The translations under genes and the position numbers were made by a program. From positions 1 through 48,386 of the forward strand of contig NZ_BCSQ01000025.1 of assembly GCF_001570945.1 (NCBI RefSeq): 48,386 bases of DNA, in the 5' to 3' direction. Under the pieces are notes generated by a model, which worked only from the letters and a program-made list of their open reading frames with translations, was not told where the DNA came from and did no database searches. This document shows positions 36,739-46,454 of this stretch, one piece after another (the first letter of the stretch is position 1; the number at the start of each line of letters is the position of its first letter). Source of the stretch: Janibacter anophelis NBRC 107843 (lineage in GTDB: Bacteria > Actinomycetota > Actinomycetes > Actinomycetales > Dermatophilaceae).

Positions 36739-37547
36739 TCAGCCGGCCAGGTGGCGCTTCGCCTCGTCGAGACGTCGCAGGACGGTCCCGTCGACGACCT
36801 CGTCGCCGATCTGGACCCGGATGCCGCCGATGACGTCCTCGTCGTGGACGATCTGCAGCTGGACGGGCTTGCTGTAGATCTGCTGCAGCGCGCCGGCCAG
36901 GCGGGTGCGCTGCTCCTCGGTGAGGTCGACCGCGGTCGTCACGACGGCGGTCAGCTGCTGGCGGCGCTCGGCGGCGATGTCGAGGTAGGCCTCGATCGTC
37001 CGGTCGAAGCGACGGCCCCGGGGGGCCAGCACCGACCGGCGGGCCAGGCGGACCGTCTCGGGCCGCGCCTTGCCCTCGAGCAGCCCACCGACGAGGTCGG
37101 CCTTGCCCGCGGGGTCACCGAGGCGGTTGGCCAGGGCGTCCCGCAGCTCGGGGTTGCCCGCGACGACCCGCTCGAAGCGGAAGAGCTCGTCCTCGACCTG
37201 GTCGATGACCCCGCCGGCCTCGGCGCCCTTGAGGGCAGCCTCGACGGCGAAGCGCTCGAACGTGTCGGTGAGGTCGCGCTCCTGGGCCCAGCGCTGGGCG
37301 ACGAGCACGGAGGCGATCCCGACGGTCTCGTTGGAGACCTTGCCGTGGAGCAGTCGGGTGACCAGCTCGGACTTGTCCTTGCCCTCACGGGAGGGGTCGG
37401 CGACGCTGCGACGCAGGGTCGCGTTGTCGTCGAGCAGCGCGGTCACGGCGAAGAGCTCGTCCGACACGACAGCCGGGTCACCGGACATCAGTGCCGTCTC
37501 GAAGGACTGGCGTCCCTCGTGGACGGCGGCGCGGGAGGAACCTCGCA

Positions 37548-37548
<1 letters not shown>
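36739..37548 (-). CDS. atpH: ATP synthase F1 delta subunit
   Basis: The peripheral-stalk delta subunit is 269 aa, the long actinobacterial form. The C-terminal part ([65 protein letters not shown]) is the family hallmark. It is separate from the b subunit, not fused as in mycobacteria. The ATG overlaps the atpF stop by one base. Confidence 0.96.
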
Positions 37549-38201
<653 letters not shown>

Positions 38202-38237
38202 TTACTGGTGCCGATGACTGGTGCCGTGACCGGCAGA

Positions 38238-38447
38238 TCAGAGGACGAACGCGAGCACCAGACCGAAGATGGCGAGGGCCTCGGCGAGGGCGAAGCCGAG
38301 GATGGCGATCGGCTGCAGGAGGCCACGGGCCTCGGGCTGGCGGGCGACACCGTTGATGTACGCCGCGAAGATCAGGCCGACGGCGATGGCCGGGCCGATG
38401 GCGGAGAGGCCGTAACCGATCAGGGAGAGCGAGCCGGTGATTTCCAC
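38238..38447 (-). CDS. atpE: ATP synthase Fo c subunit
   Basis: The proteolipid ring subunit is 69 aa: two hydrophobic helices joined by the polar loop ARQPEA. The ion-binding Glu is at about 56 in [12 protein letters not shown]. The absence of the Na+-type ligand set suggests proton coupling. GTG at 38447 has GAGGAA upstream. Confidence 0.97.
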   Translation of the reverse strand: MEITGSLSLIGYGLSAIGPAIAVGLIFAAYINGVARQPEARGLLQPIAILGFALAEALAIFGLVLAFVL

Positions 38448-38545
38448 GATGATTCCTCTTTCGTGTTTCTGTGATCCGCCGCGAGGTCTGTCCCGCGGGG
38501 AAGTACTGGGTGGGTGCTATGCAGTTGTGGGTACGAGGTCGACGA

Positions 38546-39355
38546 TCAGTGGTCGTCGGCGACGGCGCCGGCGATGTAGCTGGCCGCCAGGAGGGTGAAG
38601 ACGAAGGCCTGGAGGAACTGGACCAGGAGCTCGAAGATCAGCATGATGCCGGCCATGAGGAAGGTCGGCAGCGACATCGCCTGCATGAGGATCCCGTCGC
38701 CGTGGAGCAGGAAGTAGAAGGCTCCGGTGACGAAGAGGTAGATGATCATGTGGCCGGCAAACATGTTGCCGAAGAGTCGCAGCGCGAGCGTCAGCGGACG
38801 GGTCACGAAGTAGGTGATGACCTCGAGCAGGAAAATGACCGGTGCGATCCACCCCGGCAGGCCCGGCGGGACCATGTGCTTGAAGTAGCCGACGAAGCCC
38901 ATCTTCTGGAAGCCGACCCAGTGGTAGACGACGTAGACGACGAGCGTCAGGGCGATCGGGAAGCCGATCTTGCCGTTGACCGGGTTCATCGCGCCGAAGA
39001 AGGAACCGGCGAAGTTGTAGAAGAGGACCATGAAGAAGAGCGTGACCAGCAGGGGCACGAACTTCTTGAACTCCTTGGTCCCGATCATGTCTCGGGCGAT
39101 GGAGTTGCGCGGGAAGTTGTAGGCACCCTCGAGCAGCCACTGGGCCTTGCTCGGGACGACCGAGGCGTTCTTGCTCAGGGCGACCAGGCCGATCGAGAGC
39201 ACCGCGGTGATGATGGCGGCCCACGCCATCTGGTTGGTGACGGTCAGGCCACCGATCTCGAAGAGCGGCTGCCAGAAGATCTCCGGCGTCGGGGGCTGGT
39301 AGCCCTCGCCGCCACCGGCAGCGGGCAGCGCAGAAGTGAGCGCAGGCAGGGTCAC
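38546..39355 (-). CDS. atpB: ATP synthase Fo a subunit
   Basis: The proton-channel stator subunit is 269 aa with five to six transmembrane helices. The essential Arg lies in PLTLALRLFGNMFAGHM. The C-terminal helix (LLVQFLQAFVFTLLAASYIAGAV) is canonical. The GTG overlaps the stop of the upstream AtpZ-like gene by 4 nt. Confidence 0.97.
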   Translation of the reverse strand: MTLPALTSALPAAGGGEGYQPPTPEIFWQPLFEIGGLTVTNQMAWAAIITAVLSIGLVALSKNASVVPSKAQWLLEGAYNFPRNSIARDMIGTKEFKKFVPLLVTLFFMVLFYNFAGSFFGAMNPVNGKIGFPIALTLVVYVVYHWVGFQKMGFVGYFKHMVPPGLPGWIAPVIFLLEVITYFVTRPLTLALRLFGNMFAGHMIIYLFVTGAFYFLLHGDGILMQAMSLPTFLMAGIMLIFELLVQFLQAFVFTLLAASYIAGAVADDH

Positions 39356-39735
39356 TGAATCTCCTCGTTGTGTGGCTGGGCAGCCGTCGTCGACCCCTGC
39401 TCGGGGTCATCGTGCGTGGGTGCCTGGGACGTACCGTAGCGGAGCCAGATGGTGTAGAGCGACAGACCCATCCCGGCGATGATCCCGGCCGCGATGAAAC
39501 CCGTCACGCCCAGCCACCGGTCGATGCCCCAGCCGATCGCGCCGAAGAGCAGCGGACCGGTGATGAGGTAGGCCAGCACGGTCGAACCCATGGCATCGGC
39601 CTGGGCCGTGGGGTTGGGTCGGCTCGGGTCGTGGGCGTAGCGCTCGCTGACCGCCCGCACCTGCTCCGGGTCGGCGTCGGCCTTGGTGACCAGACGGGGG
39701 GTCCGGTCCGGGCTCCGCCGCGTGAGCGCGCTCAT
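39352..39735 (-). CDS. AtpZ/AtpI-family membrane protein
   Basis: The protein is 127 aa. The polar N-terminus precedes two helices (STVLAYLITGPLLFGAIGWGIDRWLG and FIAAGIIAGMGLSLYTIWLRYG), the AtpZ/AtpI layout. Relatives assist Mg2+/Ca2+ supply or c-ring assembly in other bacteria. The ATG overlaps the upstream gene by 4 nt and the stop overlaps atpB. Confidence 0.85.
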   Translation of the reverse strand: MSALTRRSPDRTPRLVTKADADPEQVRAVSERYAHDPSRPNPTAQADAMGSTVLAYLITGPLLFGAIGWGIDRWLGVTGFIAAGIIAGMGLSLYTIWLRYGTSQAPTHDDPEQGSTTAAQPHNEEIQ

Positions 39736-40151
39736 GCGCGGCCTGCCTGCGGGTCGATGGCGTGCCGGGCACGGACGTACCCACGCAGCTGGGCCACCTG
39801 GATGAGGACGACCTGGACGATAGCGGCGGCCGCGATGACCGGCCCGTCGAGGGATGGCTGCTGGCGCAGCAGCGCGATCGCGGCGACGAGGACGATGAGC
39901 TGGCCCATGAAGACCAGTCCGGCACCCGCCATGGAGGCGCCGGGGTCCCCTGCGACGACCGCGGAGATCGCGACGAGGCCGAGCAGCAGGACGACGAACG
40001 ACAGGAGCGCTCCGGCGAGGGCACTGAGGGCACCGTCGGCCCCCTTCGCCACCGCTCCGGCGACGGTCAGGGCGACCGTGCCGCAGAGCCCGGCGACGAG
40101 GACGCCGCGGCGCATGCCCTGCACGGGGCTGCGGCGTTGAGTCGTCGTCAT
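39732..40151 (-). CDS. atpI: ATP synthase protein I-like membrane protein
   Basis: The protein is about 139 aa with four transmembrane helices, the layout of AtpI, the first gene of actinobacterial atp operons. ATG at 40151 (MTTTQRRSP) is chosen over the longer ORF to 40274 because a promoter with an inverted repeat lies between. AAGTGAG precedes the start as a weak ribosome site. A CGAAGGG word encodes KGADG in a loop. Confidence 0.8.
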   Translation of the reverse strand: MTTTQRRSPVQGMRRGVLVAGLCGTVALTVAGAVAKGADGALSALAGALLSFVVLLLGLVAISAVVAGDPGASMAGAGLVFMGQLIVLVAAIALLRQQPSLDGPVIAAAAIVQVVLIQVAQLRGYVRARHAIDPQAGRA

Positions 40152-40208
40152 CGGCTCACTTCGGGACGGGAGCACGAGGTGCTCTGCTGGTCGGACCACA
40201 GGGTCCGG

Positions 40209-40252
40209 CGGGCGCTTGTGAAAGTTTACACAAGCGCCCGGAGGCCCACCAA
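40209..40252 (-). promoter_or_regulatory. atp operon promoter with a 12-bp inverted repeat around the -10 box
   Basis: On the minus strand TTGGTG (40247-40252), an 18-nt spacer and TAAACT (40223-40228) form a good promoter. Perfect 12-nt arms (40209-40220 and 40229-40240) flank the -10 box exactly, leaving an 8-nt centre. This is the geometry of a repressor operator; a leader hairpin is less likely because the arms straddle the start region. Confidence 0.6.
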
Positions 40253-40266
40253 TCCTGCACCTCCAA

Positions 40267-40328
40267 GCGCGCATTTCCCCGGGCGCCTGCGCGCCCTTGC
40301 GCGCATTTCCCCGGGCGCCTGCGCCTTT
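40267..40328. repeat. Two tandem ~31-nt repeats containing GCGCATTTCCCCGGG
   Basis: Copies at 40267-40298 and 40299-40328 differ by a 2-nt deletion. The 15-nt core also occurs at 8764-8778, and reverse-oriented copies lie at 8741-8755 (one mismatch) and 8773-8787. It lies 3' of the wecA-like gene. Confidence 0.7.
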
Positions 40329-40333
40329 CCACG

Positions 40334-40378
40334 CTGGTCGAGGTGTGAGGGCCCCCGGGCCCGAACCTCGAGACCAGA
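40334..40378. repeat. REP-like element downstream of the wecA-like gene
   Basis: An imperfect inverted repeat (CTGGTC...GAGACCAG) encloses a 34-nt segment (40342-40375) that matches 46476-46509 at about 29 of 34 positions. It starts right after the wecA-like stop codon on the minus strand, so it may also terminate transcription. Confidence 0.6.
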
Positions 40379-40379
40379 C

Positions 40380-41525
40380 CTACGCGTCGAGGCGGCGTCC
40401 CTTGGTGTCGTACTCCTTGGGCCGGTGGCCGGGGGCGGAGAACCGCGGCAGCCAGGCGGTCAGGCCGGCGGCGAGCGCGAGCATCACCACTCCCGCGCCG
40501 GCGGCGACGTACCACGGCAGGACGACGAAGCTCACCGAGCCCATCGCGACGACGAAGGCCCACAGCCACAGCAGGAGCACGGCGCGACGGTGCCCGTGCC
40601 CGATCTTGAGCATCCGGTGGTGCAGGTGCTGGCTGTCGGCCTGCCACGGGCGCTGGCCGCGCGCGGTGCGCCGCACGACGGCCCAGAGGACGTCGATGAG
40701 CGGCAGCATCATGATCGAGATGGGGATGAGCAGCGGCAGCACGGTCGCGGCGAGCTGGTTGGCGCCGAGCTGGCTGACCTGCGCGGGGTTGATCTGTCCG
40801 ACGTTGAGGATCGTCGCGGCCGCGAGGAGCAGGCCGAGCGTCAGGGCGCCGGAGTCGCCCATGAAGAGCTTCGCCGGGAAGACGTTATGGGGCAGGAAGC
40901 CGAGGCAGGCACCGGCAAGCGCCGCGGAGACGAAGGTCGCCGAGGAGAAGACATTGGGCGGCGCGTAGCTCGCCGAGATGAGGTAGCTGTAGATGAAGAA
41001 GGCGACCGCGGCGATGGCGACGAGTCCGGCGGCCAGCCCGTCGAGGCCGTCGATGAAGTTCACCGCGTTGATGCACAGCACGACGATGAAGATCGTCATG
41101 AGCACGAGCAGCGGCGCGGGCAGCACCGTGACGACCCCGAGCGGCAGGGAGAAGAGCTGCACGCCGGAGAAGGCGATGACGGCTGCGGCCACGAGCTGGC
41201 CGCCGAGCTTGGTCAGCGCGTCGAGCTCTCGCATGTCGTCGATCGCGCCGACGAGGCACACGACTCCGGCCCCGATGAGGATGCCGACGAGCTCACCGGA
41301 CTCGAAGACCTGCCGCAGGAAGGGCATCCGCCACGCGACGAGCGTGGCGACGGCATAGCCGAGGAACATCGCCACGCCACCCATGCGCGGGATCGGCACG
41401 ACGTGCACGTCCCGCTCGCGCACCTCGGTGAAGGCACCGACGCGGATGGCCACCGTGCGGGCGAGCGGGACGAGCAGGTAGGTCGAGACGAGCGCCACGA
41501 GGAAGACGAAGACGTACTCCCTCAC
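40380..41525 (-). CDS. wecA: Undecaprenyl-phosphate sugar-1-phosphate transferase (WecA/MraY superfamily)
   Basis: The protein is 381 aa with about eleven transmembrane helices. It transfers GlcNAc-1-phosphate or a similar sugar phosphate to a polyprenyl phosphate, starting a cell-wall glycan. Motifs are GAIDDM, NAVNFIDGLDGLAAG (catalytic Asp residues), LFMGDSGAL and the HLHHRM segment. The gene before atpI is usually of this type in actinobacteria. The substrate cannot be fixed from sequence. GTG at 41525 starts MREYVFVF. It follows glyA by 28 nt, same strand. Confidence 0.9.
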   Translation of the reverse strand: MREYVFVFLVALVSTYLLVPLARTVAIRVGAFTEVRERDVHVVPIPRMGGVAMFLGYAVATLVAWRMPFLRQVFESGELVGILIGAGVVCLVGAIDDMRELDALTKLGGQLVAAAVIAFSGVQLFSLPLGVVTVLPAPLLVLMTIFIVVLCINAVNFIDGLDGLAAGLVAIAAVAFFIYSYLISASYAPPNVFSSATFVSAALAGACLGFLPHNVFPAKLFMGDSGALTLGLLLAAATILNVGQINPAQVSQLGANQLAATVLPLLIPISIMMLPLIDVLWAVVRRTARGQRPWQADSQHLHHRMLKIGHGHRRAVLLLWLWAFVVAMGSVSFVVLPWYVAAGAGVVMLALAAGLTAWLPRFSAPGHRPKEYDTKGRRLDA

Positions 41526-41553
41526 GGCACCCCTCCTCCGGCTGCGAGCGGGA

Positions 41554-42831
41554 TCAGCGCGGGTAGGCGGGGAAGCGGGTCACGAGGTCGGTGACCTCGG
41601 CCCGCACCGCGCGGGAGACCTCGTGCTCGGGGTCGGCGTCACCCGTCGTCACCGCGGTGTGGATCAGCTCGGCGATCTTGACCATCTCGTCGGTGCCCAT
41701 GCCCTGCGTCGTGACGCAGGGGGTACCGACGCGGATGCCGGAGGCGATCGACGGCTTCTGCGGGTCGTTGGGGATGGCGTTCTTGTTGAGCGTGATGCCG
41801 GCCGCGTCGCAGCGCGCCTCGGCGTCGACGCCGGTGACCCCGACGCCCTGCAGGTCGAGCAGCGACAGGTGCGTGTCCGTGCCGCCGGTCGTCGGCCGGA
41901 TGCCCCGCTGGAGCAGCTCGTCGGCCAGCACCTTGGAGTTGGCGATGACGTCTTGGGCGTACTGCTGGTACTCGGGGGTCGCGCACTCCTTGAAGTTGAC
42001 CGCCTTGGCCGCGATGGTGTGCATCTGCGGGCCGCCCTGCATCATCGGGAAGATCGCCTTGTCGAGCGCCTTGGCGTGCTCCTCCTTGCACACGAGCGCG
42101 CCGGAGCGGGGGCCACGCAGCACCTTGTGCGTCGTGAAGGTCACGACGTCGGCCAGCGGGACGGGGCTCGGGATCGCCTTGCCGGCGACCAGGCCGATGA
42201 AGTGGGCGGCGTCGACCCACATGATCGCGCCGACCTCGTCGCAGATCGCGCGGATCCGCTCGAAGTCGATCAGGCGCGGGATCGCCGAACCACCGGAGCA
42301 GATGACCTTGGGCCGGTGCTCCTTGGCCAGGCGCTCCATCTCGTCGTAGTCGACGTCCTCGGTCTCGGGGTGCACGCCGTAGTGGACAGCGTCGAACCAC
42401 TTGCCGGAGAAGGAGACCTTGGTGCCGTGGGTCAGGTGGCCACCGTGCGGCAGCGACATCGCCAGGATCTTTTCCCCCGGCTGGAGGAAGGCGCCGTAGA
42501 CGGCCTGGTTGGCGCTCGCGCCGGAGTGGGCCTGGACATTGGCGTGCTCGGCACCCAGCAGGCTCTTGGCCCGCTCGATCGCGAGGTTCTCCGCCTTGTC
42601 GACCTCGGAGCAGCCGCCGTAGTAGCGACGCCCCGGGTAGCCCTCGGCGTACTTGTTGCTCAGCGTCGACCCGAGCGCGGTGAGCACCTCCGGCGAGGAG
42701 ATGTTTTCGCTGGCGATGAGCTGCAGTCCGCCGCGGATGCGGTCGAGCTCACTGGTGAGCACACCCGCGATCTCCGGGTCGAAGGCGCTCAGGGCGCCGA
42801 AGTCGGAGCCGTAGAAGGTGTCGTCGGTCAT
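41554..42831 (-). CDS. glyA: Serine hydroxymethyltransferase
   Basis: GlyA interconverts serine and glycine with tetrahydrofolate, using PLP. The protein is 425 aa. Hallmarks are LIASENISSPEVL, NKYAEGYPGRRYYGG, VDAAHFIGLVA, and TFTTHKVLRGPRSG with the PLP Lys. The ATG overlaps the tsaC stop (ATGA). It sits in the rpmE-to-atp gene block. Confidence 0.97.
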   Translation of the reverse strand: MTDDTFYGSDFGALSAFDPEIAGVLTSELDRIRGGLQLIASENISSPEVLTALGSTLSNKYAEGYPGRRYYGGCSEVDKAENLAIERAKSLLGAEHANVQAHSGASANQAVYGAFLQPGEKILAMSLPHGGHLTHGTKVSFSGKWFDAVHYGVHPETEDVDYDEMERLAKEHRPKVICSGGSAIPRLIDFERIRAICDEVGAIMWVDAAHFIGLVAGKAIPSPVPLADVVTFTTHKVLRGPRSGALVCKEEHAKALDKAIFPMMQGGPQMHTIAAKAVNFKECATPEYQQYAQDVIANSKVLADELLQRGIRPTTGGTDTHLSLLDLQGVGVTGVDAEARCDAAGITLNKNAIPNDPQKPSIASGIRVGTPCVTTQGMGTDEMVKIAELIHTAVTTGDADPEHEVSRAVRAEVTDLVTRFPAYPR

Positions 42832-43820
42832 CGCTGGGCCTCCGTGTCGCTGGGGGTGTGGGTGATCGGGTCGGTCGTGGGGTCGTGCGGGCCGTCGTCG
42901 GCGGTCGAAGGGAGATCCTCCCACCCCTGCGAGGTGGCGGCCGTGTCGTCCGTGCCGGACGAGCGCGCCTCGGCGCGCAGGCGCTCCTCCTCGGCAGCGG
43001 CGACCACCGGGTCCTCGTCGTGGAACTCGGGCCGGTCGCCCGGCTGCGGGTCGTCGAAGGGCTCGTCGTCGACCTCGCCGACCTCGTCGGCCCGGGTCAC
43101 CTCGTCGACCTCGCCGGGCTCGTCGACGTGAGCCGCCTCGTCGTCGGCGACATCCGTGACGTCCGCGGCCGCCGCCGGTGCCCGGTCGAAGTCCGCGCCG
43201 AGGATCTCCTCGAGCCGCTCGCGCCCGATGGCGCCGAGCCGCAGGACCTCGGGCACCTCGCCGGTGCAGTCGATGATCGTCGACGGCTCCTGCGTGCTGC
43301 GGGGTCCGCCGTCGAGGTAGACGCTCACGGCCGGGCCGAGTGCGACCGCGGCCTCGGTGACGGTCGTCGCGGCCGGCTCGCCGGTGCGGTTGGCGCTCGT
43401 CACGGCCATCGGGCCGGTCTCGCGCAGCACCTCCAGCGCGATCTCGTCGTCGGGCATGCGCAGCGCGACGGTGCCGGCGGTCTCGCCGAGGTCCCAGTGC
43501 AGCGACGGCTGCGCGTGGAGCACGAGGGTGAGCGGGCCGGGCCACAGCTCGTCGATGAGCCGACGTGCCCAGTCCGGGACCGCCCGGGCCAGGCCGTCGA
43601 CGGTGCGGGTGTCGGGGATGAGGACCGGCGGGGGCATCTCCCGGCCCCTCCCCTTCGCCTCGAGGACGTCGGCCACCGCGGTGACGTCGAAGGCGTCGGC
43701 CCCGATGCCGTAGACGGTGTCGGTGGGGATGACGACGATCTCGCCGCGGCGGACGGCGTCGACCGTGGTGGCGACGCTCGCGGCGCGCTCGTCGGAGGTC
43801 GCATCGACGACTGGACTCAT
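42828..43820 (-). CDS. tsaC: Threonylcarbamoyl-AMP synthase (Sua5/YwlC/YrdC) with a long acidic tail
   Basis: The enzyme makes threonylcarbamoyl-AMP for the t6A37 modification of tRNA. The YrdC domain (about 15-200) has VVIPTDTVYGIGADAF, WPGPLTLVL, TVALRMPDDEIAL and VTSANRTGEPA. From about residue 215 the protein runs into 115 residues rich in Asp and Glu with no Sua5 domain, an unusual tail. The ATG at 43820 follows TAGGGT (43828-43833) by 7 nt, so transcription of tsaC-glyA-wecA can start here, leaderless. Confidence 0.93.
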   Translation of the reverse strand: MSPVVDATSDERAASVATTVDAVRRGEIVVIPTDTVYGIGADAFDVTAVADVLEAKGRGREMPPPVLIPDTRTVDGLARAVPDWARRLIDELWPGPLTLVLHAQPSLHWDLGETAGTVALRMPDDEIALEVLRETGPMAVTSANRTGEPAATTVTEAAVALGPAVSVYLDGGPRSTQEPSTIIDCTGEVPEVLRLGAIGRERLEEILGADFDRAPAAAADVTDVADDEAAHVDEPGEVDEVTRADEVGEVDDEPFDDPQPGDRPEFHDEDPVVAAAEEERLRAEARSSGTDDTAATSQGWEDLPSTADDGPHDPTTDPITHTPSDTEAQR

Positions 43821-43827
43821 GGGCCCC

Positions 43828-43833
43828 ACCCTA
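43828..43833 (-). promoter_or_regulatory. tsaC -10 box, leaderless start
   Basis: On the minus strand TAGGGT is followed by 7 nt and the ATG at 43820. Confidence 0.55.
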
Positions 43834-43933
43834 TGACTCCGGACTTCGTGCTCCCACCCGACGCCATGCATACCCGCGCGTGGAGCGGGTAGTGCGGGCA
43901 GGACCTGTCCCCTCGCACCACAGGAGGAACAAC

Positions 43934-44008
43934 ATGCGTGGATCCAGCCTGATCTGGACGATCGTCGGTGTCCTGCTCATCATCGCCCTGCTCATCTACA
44001 TCCTCTGA
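43934..44008 (+). CDS. 24-aa hydrophobic membrane peptide
   Basis: A short ORF encodes MRGSSLIWTIVGVLLIIALLIYIL, one transmembrane helix with a basic N-terminus. The Shine-Dalgarno sequence AGGAGG at 43922-43927 with good spacing is the strongest in the region, which is the reason to call the ORF real. It lies on the plus strand between the minus-strand genes prmC and tsaC, and a short inverted repeat (CCCGC...GCGGG) lies about 50 nt upstream. The function is unknown. Confidence 0.65.
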   Translation: MRGSSLIWTIVGVLLIIALLIYIL

Positions 44009-44012
44009 GCGG

Positions 44013-44894
44013 TCACTGAGCTCGCCGGGCGGTCGTCGTGCGCGGCCGCCCGGCGAGGTCGTCGTGGTCGGACACCTCGACCCACGCACCCGTGGCCGCG
44101 AGCGCCCGCGGCAGCGACTCCCCCTGACCATCGGCGTGCTCCATGACGAGCAGGCCCCCCGGCCGCAGCAGGGTGGCGGCCGTGGCGGCGACCCCCAGCG
44201 GGATCGCGAGCCCGTCCTCGCTGCCGCCGTAGAGCGCGATGTCGGGGTCGTGCTCGGCGACCTCGGGGTCGAGCGGCACCATCCCGACGGGGATGTACGG
44301 CGGGTTGCTCACGACGACGTCGACCCGACCGACGAGGTCCGCGAGCGCAGGGACGCTCGCGGGGTCGGCGGTCGCATCGGCTGCCACGAGCTCGACAGGC
44401 AGCCCGGTCGTCTCGATGTTGCGTGCGGCCCAGGCGAGGGCGAGTTCGCTCAGCTCGACGGCAGCCACCCGCGCGTGCGGCGCCTCGTCGGCGACCGCCA
44501 ACGCGAGCGCCCCCGACCCCGTGCACAGGTCGACGACGACCGGCTCGGCGATGCCGTCGAGGGCGGCGAGCGCGTGGTCGACGGCCTGCTCCGTCTCGGG
44601 TCGCGGCACGAAGACCCCCGGCCCGACGTGCAGCTCCAGGTGGTGGAAGGGGGCGCTGCCCGTCAGGTGCTGCAGCGGCACCCGGGTCGCGCGCTCCTCG
44701 ACGAGACCGGCGAAGCGATCGACGAACCCCGCGTCGACCTCACCCCCGAGGAGCATCCGGCGCTCCACCTCGCCCCGGTCGCAGCCGAGGACGTGCCCGG
44801 CGAGGACGAGCGCGTCGATACGAGGGGTGGGGACACCCCCTTCGTCCAGCGTGGCGGTGGCCGCGTCGACGGCGGAGCGAAGGGAGGTGGTCAC
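44013..44894 (-). CDS. prmC: Release factor glutamine methyltransferase
   Basis: PrmC methylates the Gln of the GGQ motif in peptide-chain release factors, here RF1 from the adjacent gene. The protein is 293 aa. It has the N-terminal helical domain ([20 protein letters not shown]), the SAM motif [14 protein letters not shown] and the catalytic NPPY in [12 protein letters not shown] at 44894 overlaps the prfA stop. A CGAAGGGAGG word lies in the first codons. Confidence 0.95.
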   Translation of the reverse strand: MTTSLRSAVDAATATLDEGGVPTPRIDALVLAGHVLGCDRGEVERRMLLGGEVDAGFVDRFAGLVEERATRVPLQHLTGSAPFHHLELHVGPGVFVPRPETEQAVDHALAALDGIAEPVVVDLCTGSGALALAVADEAPHARVAAVELSELALAWAARNIETTGLPVELVAADATADPASVPALADLVGRVDVVVSNPPYIPVGMVPLDPEVAEHDPDIALYGGSEDGLAIPLGVAATAATLLRPGGLLVMEHADGQGESLPRALAATGAWVEVSDHDDLAGRPRTTTARRAQ

Positions 44895-45979
44895 TCCCCC
44901 TCCCCCGCGAGGGCCGCGAGGCGCGCCTCCTCATCGGCCTGCACCGCGGAGTCGACGACCGCGTCGAGGTCACCGTCGAGGACGGCGTCGAGCCGGTTGG
45001 CCTTGAACCCGGTGCGGTGGTCGCTGATCCGGTTCTCCGGGAAGTTGTAGGTGCGGATCCGCTCGGAGCGGTCGACCGTGCGCACCTGCGAGGCGCGCGC
45101 CTCCTTGGCCTCGGCCGCGGCCTCCTCCATCGCCATCTGGTGCAGGCGGGCGCGCAGGACGCGCATCGCCGACTCCTTGTTCTGCAGCTGGGACTTCTCG
45201 TTCTGGCAGGAGACGACGGTGCCGGTCGGCAGGTGGGTGATGCGCACGGCGGAGTCGGTCGTGTTGACCGACTGCCCGCCCGGGCCGGAGGAGCGGTAGA
45301 CGTCGATCTTCAGGTCGTTGGGGTGCAGCACGTCGACGTCGGCCGTGTCTTCGATGTCGGGCATGACCCACACGCCCGCGGCCGAGGTGTGGATGCGGCC
45401 CTGGCTCTCGGTGACGGGGACGCGCTGGACGCGGTGGACTCCCCCTTCGTACTTGAGGCGGGCCCACGGCGCGGAGCCGGGCTCGCTCGCCCCCTTCGCG
45501 GAGACGGCCACGCGCACGTCCTTGTACCCGCCGAGGTCGGACTCGGTGGAGTCGAGCAGCTCGGTGCGCCAGCCGCGCTTCTCCGCGTGACGCAGGTACA
45601 TGCGCAGCAGGTCGCCGGCGAAGAGGGCGGACTCCTCTCCCCCTTCGCCCGCCTTGATCTCGAGGATGACGTCGCGGTCGTCGTCGGGGTCGCGCGGGAT
45701 GAGCAGCCGGCGCAGCCGGTCCTCGGCCGTCGCGACCGCCTCCTCGAGGACGGGCAGCTCCTCGGCGAAGGCCGCGTCCTCGGCGGCCAGCTCGCGCGCC
45801 GCCTCGAGGTCGCCACTCGCGGAGTCGAGCTCGCGCTGCGCGGTGACGACCGGGGTCAGCTCGGCGTAGCGACGGTTGACGTCACGCAGCCGGTCGGGGT
45901 CGCCGATGACGTCGGGGTCGGCGAGCGATGCCTCCAGGCGGGCGTGCTCGGCGAGCAGGGACTCGACGGACTCGAGCAC
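44891..45979 (-). CDS. prfA: Peptide chain release factor 1
   Basis: RF1 reads UAA and UAG stops. The protein is 362 aa. The GGQ motif is in [20 protein letters not shown]; the codon-recognition region lies in the central domain. GTG at 45979 starts [15 protein letters not shown]. It carries three reverse CGAAGGG words between 45440 and 45650. It precedes prmC with a 4-nt overlap. Confidence 0.97.
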   Translation of the reverse strand: MLESVESLLAEHARLEASLADPDVIGDPDRLRDVNRRYAELTPVVTAQRELDSASGDLEAARELAAEDAAFAEELPVLEEAVATAEDRLRRLLIPRDPDDDRDVILEIKAGEGGEESALFAGDLLRMYLRHAEKRGWRTELLDSTESDLGGYKDVRVAVSAKGASEPGSAPWARLKYEGGVHRVQRVPVTESQGRIHTSAAGVWVMPDIEDTADVDVLHPNDLKIDVYRSSGPGGQSVNTTDSAVRITHLPTGTVVSCQNEKSQLQNKESAMRVLRARLHQMAMEEAAAEAKEARASQVRTVDRSERIRTYNFPENRISDHRTGFKANRLDAVLDGDLDAVVDSAVQADEEARLAALAGEGE

Positions 45980-46063
45980 GGGGACCTCCGGGGCGACGGG
46001 TGGTGGGTGGAGACGCAGATGCGCCGGCCAGCCCGCAGTGGGCTGACCGGCGCATCGGAAGAA

Positions 46064-46282
46064 CTACTTGGCCTCGGCCTTCTTGGCGTAGCGCTTCTGG
46101 AAGCGGGCCACGCGGCCACCGGTGTCCATGATCTTCTGCTTGCCCGTGTAGAACGGGTGGCAGTTGCTGCAGACCTCGGCCTTGATCTGGCCGTCGGACT
46201 TGGTGCTGCGGGTCGTGAACGTGTTGCCGCAGGTGCACGAGACGGTCGTGGTCTCGTAGGTGGGGTGGATGTCCTTCTTCAC
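46064..46282 (-). CDS. rpmE: 50S ribosomal protein L31, zinc-type
   Basis: The protein is 72 aa. The sequence has the Zn-binding cysteines (SCTCGN and [12 protein letters not shown]), which mark the Zn-containing C+ form. GTG at 46282 has GAGGAG 6 nt upstream. The stop is TAG. The mRNA leader of about 98 nt may hold a regulatory fold. It starts the rpmE-prfA-prmC block. Confidence 0.97.
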   Translation of the reverse strand: MKKDIHPTYETTTVSCTCGNTFTTRSTKSDGQIKAEVCSNCHPFYTGKQKIMDTGGRVARFQKRYAKKAEAK

Positions 46283-46417
46283 GTGGTGCTCCTCGGTGTC
46301 TGAGTGTCCGGGTCGGCGTCGCGCCCTCTGCGGGACCCACGACTGCGGGCATCTGTGCCGCCTGCCGTGAACCGGACCAACCATGGGATTGTGCCAGACC
46401 TGACACAGGGGTTCCAA
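46283..46417 (-). promoter_or_regulatory. rpmE promoter and candidate L31 leader
   Basis: On the minus strand TTGGAA (46412-46417), 18 nt and CACAAT (46388-46393) form a promoter with a start near 46381. The resulting leader is about 98 nt. Actinobacterial rpmE genes are known to carry autoregulatory L31 leaders; I could not fold this one, so the match is a suggestion. Confidence 0.45.
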
Positions 46418-46454
46418 ACAGCGCCGAGGCCACGGTTGTTCCCCACGTGGGTCT

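Noticed and set aside
40267-40328. CRISPR repeats
   Set aside because: Only two adjacent copies with no spacer between them and no cas genes.
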